Position numbers and translations under genes: made by a program
Shown: piece by piece, positions 8,973 through 16,314 of the stretch
Layout: every line of letters starts with the position of its first letter
Position numbering within the stretch: position 1 is the stretch's first letter
Assembly: GCA_963814915.1 (NCBI GenBank)
Contig: CAWFEI010000016.1
Coordinates: 1 to 64,000, forward strand
From: VRUE01 sp963814915
GTDB taxonomy: Bacteria; Actinomycetota; Thermoleophilia; Solirubrobacterales; 70-9
Direction of reading: 5' to 3'
Length of the DNA stretch: 64,000 bases
Notes under the pieces: generated by a model
The model's database searches: none
Seen by the model: only the letters and a program-made list of their open reading frames with translations
What the model was told of the DNA's origin: nothing

Positions 8973-9026
8973 CACCTCGCCACGGTCCTCAACATCCGCG
9001 ACGACCTCGGTGCCTTTTTCACTTAT
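8973..9026 (+). pseudogene. Fragment of a vapC (PIN) gene
   Basis: Translating from 8973 gives HLATVLNIRDDLGAFFTY, which matches HLATALSIRDDLDAFFTY of the complete VapC at 7284-7709 at 15 of 18 positions, with close DNA similarity too. There is no start or remaining PIN domain around it. It reads as the leftover 3' part of a second, related vapC, with fic between the intact copy and the remnant. Confidence 0.7.
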
Positions 9027-9139
9027 CGGGTCACTAGCCGTCTCCTCTACGTCATTCGGCCAGGTCGGCGGGGGGCATCGTCGCCTGGGCGTGGTGACCG
9101 GTCGCCTCATGGGGCGCCACGGGGTACCTTCAATTGGGT

Positions 9140-10029
9140 ATGGACGAGGCGACAGCAACGAAGGCGGTTTGGCGCGACGAGGTGCGCGCGGCGACGGCGC
9201 GGCTGCCCGAGCGCCAGCGCGAGGCGCTGGAGCTGCGCGACGGTGGGCTCGCGTACGAGGGGATCGCGGCGCGGCTGGAGCTGGACGCCGGCGCCGTCGC
9301 CCAGCTGATCGAGCGGGCGCGGATCAACCTCTACGACGAGCTGCGGGGGACGCCGCTGGCCTCGGTCGCCGCACCTTCGGCCGACTGCGAACGGGCGATG
9401 CCGCTGATCGCGGCGCGCCAGGACGGGGAGCTCGCGTCATCGTCCGAGGACGCGGCCTGGCTCGACGGCCACCTCGCCGGCTGCGAGCGCTGCCGGCTCG
9501 GCGAGGAGCAGATGCGCGATGCGGCGGCGGGGATCCCAGCGACTCGGCCGCGGCGAAGGCCGCATCGCACCGCAGCCACATGGTCTCGCCGGGCGCGGCG
9601 AAGCGCGCAAGGGCAGCGCACCACGGCGAGATGCGCCACCGTAGCCGTGGCAAGAGCGCGCACGCGGCGAGGGCCGCGGCGACCGGGCTGCTGCCGGAAG
9701 CCTCGGGCTCGGCGCCGACCGTAATCGCCGCCCCGCTCGGCACCGGCGGCGGCAACTCGAGCGCACCCGCCTCCGGCCATAGTCCCTCCTCCGGCAAGGC
9801 GGCGGTCCACCCGCCGAAGCAGACGACCGCCTCCAAGCCGGCCCCGAAGCCCAAGCCCGCGGCGCCGGAATCCACGCCGTCCTCCCAGCCTCCCCCCGAA
9901 CCGGCGCCCCCGGCTACCACCATCGAAGCCCAACCACCGCCGCCCGCCGAAGAAGCCGACCGGCCTGGCCACAGCGGCGACCCGCCGGGCAAAGCCGTCG
10001 GCAGGCCCTCCGAGCATCCCGTTCACTGA
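9140..10029 (+). CDS. Sigma region 4-like HTH fused to a zinc-finger, Pro-rich tail (one frameshift)
   Basis: The N-terminal ~60 residues (EVRAATARLPERQREALELR...YEGIAARLELDAGAVAQLIERAR) are a sigma-70 region 4 helix-turn-helix; no region 2 is present, so it cannot be a complete sigma factor. Residues ~75-125 have an HLAGCERCRLGEEQ motif (HxxxCxxC), as in anti-sigma zinc-finger domains. Near base 9530 the frame breaks in GCGGGGATCCC; one additional G would rejoin it to a Ser/Ala/Lys- and then Pro-rich tail ending PSEHPVH. The restored protein is about 297 residues. Such region 4-zinc-finger fusions probably act as regulators; the target is unknown. Start ATG 9140 (a TTG lies two codons upstream). 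Confidence 0.6.
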
Positions 10030-10089
10030 GCGGAACGGCGCTCGATCTCGGGCGCGCCTCGCGTCGCTCAGCATATAGATTTCCTACCG

Positions 10090-10122
10090 AGCAAAGCACT
10101 ACTTCTGGGATAGAGCTTTGCT
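10090..10122 (+). promoter_or_regulatory. Inverted-repeat operator upstream of vapB
   Basis: AGCAAAGC (10090-10097) and GCTTTGCT (10115-10122) are exact inverted copies 17 bases apart, followed by an AT-rich TATATTTTC just before vapB ATG 10137. This is the expected place for the VapBC autoregulatory operator overlapping the promoter. Confidence 0.55.
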
Positions 10123-10136
10123 ATATTTTCTGCCCG

Positions 10137-10367
10137 ATGAATGATGCCGTGACTACGCATCGCACTACGATCGACATCGACGTTCCCGCGTTCGAGGAAG
10201 CGCGTGACGTGCTCGGGACCAAGGGCTACAAGCAGACCGTCAACGAGGCCTTGCGCATCGTCAGCCGCGGTGAGCAACTCCGCCGGGGTGCGGAGCGGAT
10301 TCGTTCCGGCGCGTTCCGCGTTCCCACGCCCGAGGAGCTGGAAGAGCTACGCAAGCCCAGGTATTAG
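10137..10367 (+). CDS. VapB-type antitoxin
   Basis: A 76-residue antitoxin. TTIDIDVPAFEEARDVLGTKGYKQTVNEALR has the strand-helix-helix pattern of the VapB ribbon-helix-helix family common in actinobacteria (threonine-initiated beta strand, then the TVNEALR helix). The C-terminal RVPTPEELEELRKPRY is the probable toxin-binding tail. It ends one base before the GTG of vapC, so the two are translationally coupled. Confidence 0.85.
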   Translation: MNDAVTTHRTTIDIDVPAFEEARDVLGTKGYKQTVNEALRIVSRGEQLRRGAERIRSGAFRVPTPEELEELRKPRY

Positions 10368-10368
10368 C

Positions 10369-10803
10369 GTGCCTCGCTACCTCGCTGACACCTCAATCTG
10401 GGCATGGGCGCGGAAGGAGCAACGCCCCGACATACGCGAAAAGCTTTCGACTCGCTACGAGCAGGGTGAAATCGTCACCTGCGTTCCAGTCGTGCTCGAG
10501 GTGATGCACAGAGCGGAGACGTCTGCACAGTTCCAAGTGCAGTTCGACGATCTCTTTACGCCGCTCGAGCGGTTGCCGCTCGAGAATGCGAGCGTCGAGC
10601 GGGCGCTTGCGGTGCAGCGAGAGCTGGCGAAGGCGTCCGACGGAAACCACCGACGCTCCCCCGTCGACTTCATGATCGCCGCCGCGGCCGAGGCCGCGGG
10701 CGAGGAAACCACCCTCTGGTGCTTCGATCGCGACCTCAAGGTGATCTGCGAGCACACCGGCCAGGCATGCGAGGCGGAGGAGTCGACGGGCCCGGAGCAC
10801 TGA
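10369..10803 (+). CDS. VapC-type PIN-domain toxin
   Basis: A 144-residue PIN-domain ribonuclease paired with the preceding VapB. Acidic motifs: YLADTSIWAWAR at the N-terminus (first Asp), VVLEVMHRAE (Glu) and RSPVDFMIAAAAEAAGEETTLWCFDRDLK (third and fourth acidic residues with the usual spacing). Start is GTG 10369. It is not closely similar to the VapC at 7284, so these are independent toxin-antitoxin modules rather than a duplication. Confidence 0.88.
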   Translation: MPRYLADTSIWAWARKEQRPDIREKLSTRYEQGEIVTCVPVVLEVMHRAETSAQFQVQFDDLFTPLERLPLENASVERALAVQRELAKASDGNHRRSPVDFMIAAAAEAAGEETTLWCFDRDLKVICEHTGQACEAEESTGPEH

Positions 10804-10923
10804 CAGAGCGACGCTCGAGCGCGCCGCGACTGGACGGCTTTTCGGTAGGGCGGGCGTCCAGGGTCGATGCGGGCGCTCTGGTGCCTGCTCAAGCTGGGCG
10901 TGCGTGAGGTCGATGAGGCCTCG

Positions 10924-12297
10924 ATGGTCTACATCGACGGACTGCGACGGCGCTTGCGACTGCTCGCTCGGAGCGAGGACGGGATGGCGCTGCCGTTCGC
11001 TTTGCTGGCGATGGTCGCGGCGACGGCGCTGGCCAGTGCGGCGGTGATCTCCTCGGTCAACGTGCAGCAGGGGTCGCACCGCGACAGCGATTCAAAGCAG
11101 GCGATCGCAGCGGCCGACGCCGGGGCCGGCGTGGCGATGGAGCGCTTGAACCGCTACGCGAGCGTGCTGAACAACGCAGCCAACAGCAACTGCCTCGGCG
11201 TCAGCGGCGGGACTCTGGTGGTGACCGGCGCGGTCAACGGCTGGTGCCCGCCAATCGAAGGGTCGGTCGGCGATGCGAGTTACAGCTATCAGGTGAGCGC
11301 GATGTTCTCCGGCAGCACGATGAACGTAGTCTCGACCGGCACGGCGAACGGCACGAGCCGGCGCGTCGACGTCGCCTTCACAGCCGAATCGATCGACGAC
11401 ATCCTCAAGGAAGAGGGGCTGATCGGGAAAGACAGCATCAACATACCCGGCAACCCGCACATCAGGGTCAACATCGGAACCAACGGCGACATCGAAACCT
11501 CCGGCAACAGTTGGGAAGTCTGCGGCAACGCCCGCCACGGACCAGGCAAGGAAGGGCCGACCAAAGATGATCTCTCTTGCGGAGGGGAAGAAGTCGAACG
11601 GAACGTAGAACTGCCGTCGGTGAGCAGTTTCATGCCAATCGACATCGAAACGAACAACGCCGACGCACGGTTGATGCAGTGCGTGGCCGCAGGCACGCCG
11701 CAGGACTGCGAACAGGACAACTACACCGGCAAACACACGGCGACAAGCCCATTCAACCCGCCTCCAGCGCTCACCCTGACCCTCTCCGGCCACGACACGC
11801 TGACGCTTGGAGGCGAAGACTACTGGCTCTGCCAGCTGAACCTGAGCGGCAGCTCACACCTGATCATGGGCGACGGGGCGCATTCGCGAATCTTCTTCGA
11901 CACCGCGGAAAATTGCGGACTTTCCTCCAGTCAGCCCCAGATCAACATCACCGGAAACAGCAGCATCGAAGCGACCGGGAACGAACCGCTGCTCGGCAGC
12001 TTCGACATGGTTGGCCTCTACCTGTTGGGTGGTCCCGGGTCTTACGTGAGTCTGCAGGGCAGTAGCGGCAGCAACGACATGATGCTCTACGCGCCCGACA
12101 GTGCAATCGCGATGAAGGGCAACGCCACCTACAAGGGCATAATCGCCGGGGAAACGCTGGAAATCAAAGGTAATCCGACCTTCGAACAGGACGACGGCTA
12201 CGAACCGGATCCGATCGGCAGCACGACGCTTTACTCGCGCCAGTCCTACGTCGAGTGCAGCGCCGGAGCAACCGCTGTGCCTGACGAAAACTGCTGA
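10924..12297 (+). CDS. PilX-like minor pilin / pilus assembly protein
   Basis: A 457-residue protein with one N-terminal membrane segment (ARSEDGMALPFALLAMVAATALASAAVISSVN) followed by a long extracytoplasmic domain. The segment plus SDSKQAIAAADAGAGVAMERLN resembles the start of PilX-type minor pilins, where a tract of Ala-rich helix follows the membrane anchor. The remainder is Gly/Asn/Ser-rich with repeated short strands (INIPGNPHIRVNIGTNGDIE; LTLSGHDTLTLGGEDYWLC), suggesting a beta-helix-like fold. Start ATG 10924 was preferred over in-frame ATG 10867 because it is adjacent to the anchor. First gene of pilus block two. Confidence 0.7.
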   Translation: MVYIDGLRRRLRLLARSEDGMALPFALLAMVAATALASAAVISSVNVQQGSHRDSDSKQAIAAADAGAGVAMERLNRYASVLNNAANSNCLGVSGGTLVVTGAVNGWCPPIEGSVGDASYSYQVSAMFSGSTMNVVSTGTANGTSRRVDVAFTAESIDDILKEEGLIGKDSINIPGNPHIRVNIGTNGDIETSGNSWEVCGNARHGPGKEGPTKDDLSCGGEEVERNVELPSVSSFMPIDIETNNADARLMQCVAAGTPQDCEQDNYTGKHTATSPFNPPPALTLTLSGHDTLTLGGEDYWLCQLNLSGSSHLIMGDGAHSRIFFDTAENCGLSSSQPQINITGNSSIEATGNEPLLGSFDMVGLYLLGGPGSYVSLQGSSGSNDMMLYAPDSAIAMKGNATYKGIIAGETLEIKGNPTFEQDDGYEPDPIGSTTLYSRQSYVECSAGATAVPDENC

Positions 12298-12319
12298 GTC
12301 TGTCCGTCCGGAAACTGAC

Positions 12320-12344
12320 TTTTGGGCTGACGAAACCCAAATTT
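12320..12344 (+). terminator. Possible weak terminator after the PilX-like gene
   Basis: TTTGGG (12321-12326) pairs with CCCAAA (12336-12341) over a 9-base loop and is followed by TTT. The stem is short and AT-containing, so this is tentative. It would separate the PilX-like gene from the riboswitch-controlled pilA transcript. Confidence 0.35.
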
Positions 12345-12405
12345 CGGGGATCAAGTGCTCGGCTCAGCGGTCGATTAGCCCCGTGTGATGAATCTGCCAG
12401 TGCTT

Positions 12406-12487
12406 CGGTGCAACAGGCAAACCCGCTGCGAGGTGGGGACGCAAAGCTTTCGGGGCTCCCTGCGGGGAGCCAGCCGGGCTACCACCG
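12406..12487 (+). ncRNA. Cyclic-di-GMP-I (GEMM-I) riboswitch aptamer upstream of pilA
   Basis: The sequence carries the conserved GEMM-I signatures in order: P1 strand CGGTG pairing with CACCG (12483-12487); AGGCAAACC; a GNRA hairpin (CCCGCT-GCGA-GGTGGG); GGGACGCAAAGC; a second hairpin GGCTCCC/GGGAGCC; and CAGCCGGGCTACC closing the three-way junction. This matches the class I c-di-GMP aptamer consensus (RF01051). It ends 62 bases before the pilA ribosome binding site. No U-tract terminator is seen between them, although CGTG-GCTT-CACG can form a small hairpin, so the expression platform may act on translation or on an RNA structure I cannot resolve. Confidence 0.93.
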
Positions 12488-12560
12488 GGGTCGACAGACA
12501 CCACGTGGCTTCACGCGACGGGGCTCTGGCTCAAACGATTAGGACCATAGGAGGTCACTA

Positions 12561-13046
12561 ATGTTTCTCCAGAATCTCCGGGCCAAAGTAGGCGCCCGGC
12601 TCAAAGGCGACAGCGAGGCCGGCTTCACGCTGATCGAGCTCCTCGTCGTCATGCTCATCCTCGGCATCCTCGCCGCGATCGCCCTGCCCGCCTTCTTCAA
12701 CCAGAAGGAAAAGGCCGGCGACGCGAAGGCGAAGGAGACCGTGCATTCGGCTCAGGTCGCGATCGAGACGTTCGCTACTGAACACAGCGGGTCTTACGCT
12801 GGGGCGACTAACGCAAAACTCAACGCCATCGAGCCGACCCTGCCAGCCACCGAAGCCGGACCGCCGAAAGTAACGATTGTCGACTCGGGATTCGAAGCAA
12901 AACCGGGCTACACGATCACTGTGCTGTCCGAAAGCGCCAGCGGGAACACCTTTACTGTCCAAAACACGGAAGGCGCATTGAAATACTCGTGCACCACCGT
13001 GCAGACGGGTGGCTGTCCTGAAGGCGGCGAATGGAACAAGGGTTGA
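12561..13046 (+). CDS. pilA: Major type IV pilin PilA
   Basis: Structural subunit of the pilus. The 161-residue prepilin has a 21-residue positively charged leader ending in Gly21, the type III prepilin cleavage site EAG/FTLIE with Glu at mature position 5, and the hydrophobic polymerisation helix (LLVVMLILGILAAIALPAF). The globular part has two Cys (CTTVQTGGC) near the C-terminus that could form the D-region disulfide. A strong Shine-Dalgarno AGGAGGT (12549-12555) precedes the ATG. It is the direct target of the c-di-GMP riboswitch and is followed by a strong terminator, so it can be expressed alone at high level. Confidence 0.96.
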   Translation: MFLQNLRAKVGARLKGDSEAGFTLIELLVVMLILGILAAIALPAFFNQKEKAGDAKAKETVHSAQVAIETFATEHSGSYAGATNAKLNAIEPTLPATEAGPPKVTIVDSGFEAKPGYTITVLSESASGNTFTVQNTEGALKYSCTTVQTGGCPEGGEWNKG

Positions 13047-13088
13047 CCGTGCCTATTCGCACCTTGGCCTAGCCAAGCGTGAAGCACC

Positions 13089-13123
13089 GAGGGGCGGGCC
13101 GTCTGGCCCGCCCCTCGCTCTTT
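13089..13123 (+). terminator. Strong intrinsic terminator after pilA
   Basis: A perfect 12-bp stem, GAGGGGCGGGCC (13089-13100) with GGCCCGCCCCTC (13105-13116), closes a GTCT loop and is followed by GCTCTTT. It lies 42 bases after the pilA stop and before the next pilus-locus gene. Confidence 0.85.
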
Positions 13124-13182
13124 CGGCTAGCGCTCGGGCAGCACGGCTAAACGAATGACCGATTCCTACCGATAGGGCACTC

Positions 13183-15693
13183 ATGCGCCCCAAGCCCAGA
13201 CACTGCCTGCTCGCGCTCGCGATTTCAGTTCTTTGGGCGGCCTCTTCGGCGCCGCCCGCCGCGCTCGCCGCCGACTCGAACTTCAACGGCGCCGCCACCA
13301 ACGGATCGGTCGCCGTCTTCAGCACCGTCGACAAGCTCGTTCCGGGCGACACCGACAGCAAGCGCGACGTCTACCAGCGCACTTACGACGGCGTCGTCAC
13401 CGCCTACGTGACGCGCGAGGCCTCGACTGGCCCGACGGGCGGCAACGACGCCTACGACGCGACCTTCCAAGGGGTGTCGGCGAACGGGCGCGAGATCTTC
13501 TTTACGACCGAAGAGCCGCTGGTCGAAGCCGACGGCGACCGCTCGGTCGACGTCTATGCCCACGACACCGCCACCGGCGCGACCGTCCTGGTCTCGCGGG
13601 CCACCGCAAGTTGCGCATCGGGCCCATGCGGCGACGGGACTGCCGCCGCGACCTACAAGGGCGCCAGCGCGGACGGACAGAAGGTCTTCTTCCAGACGAT
13701 CGAAAGCCTCGCGTCCGGGGACGACGACGAAGCGAGCGACGTCTATGTGCGCGACCTGTCCGGCGAACCGCCGACCACCGCCCTCGTCTCGCAGCTCGGC
13801 GCCTCGTGCTCGGGCTCATGCGGCAACGGGTCGGCGGTCGAGACGTTCGTCGGCAGCTCGAGCGACGGCGGCAAGGTCTTCTTCGAGACCACCGAAAGCC
13901 TGACCGCCGCCGACGTGGACTCGACCAGCGACATCTATGTGCGCGATCTGGCGACCGGACCGCCGACGACGACGCTCGTCTCGGCGGGCGGTGTCTGTCC
14001 CACCGGGGTCGAACCATCGGAATGCAAACCGAATTTCCGGCCCCCCGCCGCGACCGACGGATCGCGCGTCTTCTTCACCAGCAGCGAGCAGTACTCGGGC
14101 GGCCTCCCCGACACGGACAAGGCGGCGGACGTCTACGTCTGGGAAGGCGGCATCCCGTCGCTCGTATCGACCGGGCCCACCGGCGGCAACGCGGAAGGCG
14201 AGCCCGCGACGTTCGCCGGCGCGACCCCCGACGGCACCAAGGTCTTCTTCGCCACCGGCGAGGCGCTCACCGGCGAAGACGCGGATGGCGTAGCGGACGT
14301 CTACAGGCGTGACCTGGAAGCCGCGCCGGCGACGACGACGCTTGTCTCGCGCCCTGATTCGTTGTGCGTGACCGCCGGCTGTGGGGACGGTGCGGGCAGC
14401 TTCGACGCGACCTCCCAGAATGGCAACACCGTTCTCTTCCAGACCGCCGAGAGCCTCGTGCCCGGAGACACCGACGGCCTCGTCGACATCTACGCCCGCG
14501 ATGTCAGCGGCGAAGAAACCGAACTCGTCTCCGCGCCCTCGGCATCGTGCGCGGGTGGCTGCGGAAGCGCCGCGGGAGCGAAATTCGCCGCGGCGTCGAC
14601 GGACGGAGAAAGCGTGGTATTCACGACGGCGGAGCCGCTCGCGCCGGCGGACGAAGACGGGGAAGAAGACGTCTACCTGCGCGACCTCGGCGCCGGAACG
14701 ACAACTCTCGAGTCGAAGGACGGGATCTGTCCGCTGCCGGGCGAAACCGGTTGCAAGTCGACCTTCGCCGGGGCGTCTGGGGACGCCGCCCACGTCTTCT
14801 TCCGCACGGCCGAGCGACTGACGGCCGAAGACGTGGATTCGGACCTCGACGTCTACGAGCGCGAAGGCATCGAGACGCGCCTCGTCTCGGCCTCCAACTC
14901 GGTCAGCCTCGGTCCGGCGACGCCCGTGCTGAGCGGGACCAGCCCGGCCGGGAAAGGCGAAACGACGACCCCGAAGGTGCTCGGCCACGCCGATGCGGGC
15001 AGCTCGATCAAGATCTACACCACCTCCGAATGCTCGGGCGAAGCGGTTGCGGGCAGCGTCGCGGAGCTGGAAGGCGCCGGGATCGCGGTGACGGTCGAAC
15101 CGGAATCGACTACCAGCTTCTGGGCGACGGCGACCGACGAAAGCGGCGACACCTCCGGCTGTTCGAAGAATGCGGTCACCTACAAACAGGAAACGCCGCC
15201 GCCCCCGGTCGAAGAAGGCGGCGGTGGGGAAGGCGGGAGCGAAGAAGGAAGCGGAGGGGGCTCCGGCGGCGGCAGCGATGGGGGCGGCACCGCACCCAGT
15301 TCATCGCCGACCGCGTCGTCTCCGGCGCCGGACGCCGCTCCGGCCCCGACGCCGACCTACGGCGACGGCGTGTCGTACGTCACGCCGGTCACGCGGATTA
15401 CCTTCGGTCCCGCCTTCAAGACGCGCGCCCGGCGCCCGGTGTTCCGCTTCGCCGATGCCAGCGGCCAGCCGGGGACGCGGTTCATCTGCCGGCTCGACCG
15501 GCGCAAGTGGCGAGGCTGTGCGTCGCCGGTGCGGCTGAAGCATGTGGGCCGCGGCAGGCACGTCTTCCGGGTCAAGGCCGTCAACGCGGTTGGTGCGTGG
15601 GAGGCCCGCCCGACGCGCCGCAGGTTCAAGCTGGTCGGCCGCCGCGGGCAACACCGCAAGCACAAGCGCCACACCAGGCGGAGCCATCGGTGA
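13183..15693 (+). CDS. Secreted beta-propeller-like protein with Asp-rich repeats, in pilin cluster
   Basis: An 836-residue exported protein: signal peptide (residues 1-30, LLALAISVLWAASSAPPAALAAD), then about nine ~60-residue repeats to residue ~560. Each repeat contains a V-F-F-x-T/S strand and a D-x-D-x-x-x-D-V-Y-x-R-D element (VPGDTDGLVDIYARD, TAADVDSTSDIYVRD), as in TolB/PD40-like blades with possible Ca2+-binding Asp. An Ig-like stretch follows (residues ~585-670), then a Pro/Gly/Ser linker, and a C-terminal domain with RFICRLDRRKWRGC and a very basic tail. It overlaps pilW by four bases. A pilus-tip adhesin or PilY1-like role is inferred from position only. Confidence 0.75.
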   Translation: MRPKPRHCLLALAISVLWAASSAPPAALAADSNFNGAATNGSVAVFSTVDKLVPGDTDSKRDVYQRTYDGVVTAYVTREASTGPTGGNDAYDATFQGVSANGREIFFTTEEPLVEADGDRSVDVYAHDTATGATVLVSRATASCASGPCGDGTAAATYKGASADGQKVFFQTIESLASGDDDEASDVYVRDLSGEPPTTALVSQLGASCSGSCGNGSAVETFVGSSSDGGKVFFETTESLTAADVDSTSDIYVRDLATGPPTTTLVSAGGVCPTGVEPSECKPNFRPPAATDGSRVFFTSSEQYSGGLPDTDKAADVYVWEGGIPSLVSTGPTGGNAEGEPATFAGATPDGTKVFFATGEALTGEDADGVADVYRRDLEAAPATTTLVSRPDSLCVTAGCGDGAGSFDATSQNGNTVLFQTAESLVPGDTDGLVDIYARDVSGEETELVSAPSASCAGGCGSAAGAKFAAASTDGESVVFTTAEPLAPADEDGEEDVYLRDLGAGTTTLESKDGICPLPGETGCKSTFAGASGDAAHVFFRTAERLTAEDVDSDLDVYEREGIETRLVSASNSVSLGPATPVLSGTSPAGKGETTTPKVLGHADAGSSIKIYTTSECSGEAVAGSVAELEGAGIAVTVEPESTTSFWATATDESGDTSGCSKNAVTYKQETPPPPVEEGGGGEGGSEEGSGGGSGGGSDGGGTAPSSSPTASSPAPDAAPAPTPTYGDGVSYVTPVTRITFGPAFKTRARRPVFRFADASGQPGTRFICRLDRRKWRGCASPVRLKHVGRGRHVFRVKAVNAVGAWEARPTRRRFKLVGRRGQHRKHKRHTRRSHR

Positions 15694-16313
15694 GCGCGAT
15701 CCGGCGCCGGCTGGCCGCGCTCGCCTCCGACCGCGAGGCCGGCCTGACCCTGGTCGAGCTGCTGGTCGCCGCAGCGATGAGCGTCATCATCGTCGGCGCC
15801 GCGAGCTCGATGCTTATCAGCGCCGTGCGCGACCAGCCGAACATCAGCAAGCGGGCCCAGAACGTTTCCTCGGCGCGCTGGATGCTCGGAAGGATGACGC
15901 ACGAGCTGCGCAACGGGATCGCCGTGGACCCGGAAACCGCGAGCGCCTCCTCGGTCTCCTTCGAAACCTACGTCCGGCGCGCCTCCTGCGGTGGCGAAGC
16001 GCTCGCCGAAGCGAGCTCCCCGTCGATTCCCTGCCAGGTCACCTACACCTGCACGACGACCGCCTGCTCGCGTGTCGAGGCCGAACCGGGAGTGGAGACG
16101 GGGACCGCGACGACGCTCTTCGAGGGGATCGACAGCTCCACCGTCTTCTGCTACGTGCCGAGCGGCGAAGCGGATCCGAGCAGCTGCGGCCCCGTCGGCG
16201 AAGAAGCGCCGACCTACGTCCGCGTGACGCTGCGCATCCCCAACCCGGACGGCGGCGGCGACCTGACGATCTCCGACGGCGCCAGCCTGCGCAACGCGAC
16301 GCTGGAAAATTGA
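15690..16313 (+). CDS. pilW: PilW-like minor prepilin
   Basis: A 207-residue minor pilin with a class III leader: DREAG/LTLVELLVAAAMSVII, cleavage after Gly18 and Glu at mature position 5, followed by the usual ARWMLGRMTHELRNGI helix of PilW/PulJ-type subunits. Four Cys in the C-terminal domain suggest disulfides. Start is GTG 15690, overlapping the stop of the preceding secreted protein; pilV begins two bases after its stop. Minor pilins of this type prime pilus assembly. Confidence 0.85.
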   Translation: MSAIRRRLAALASDREAGLTLVELLVAAAMSVIIVGAASSMLISAVRDQPNISKRAQNVSSARWMLGRMTHELRNGIAVDPETASASSVSFETYVRRASCGGEALAEASSPSIPCQVTYTCTTTACSRVEAEPGVETGTATTLFEGIDSSTVFCYVPSGEADPSSCGPVGEEAPTYVRVTLRIPNPDGGGDLTISDGASLRNATLEN

Positions 16314-16314
16314 G

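Noticed and set aside
13400..14880. Tandem DNA repeat array
   Set aside because: The periodicity comes from diverged protein repeats of the propeller-like protein, not from near-identical DNA units.
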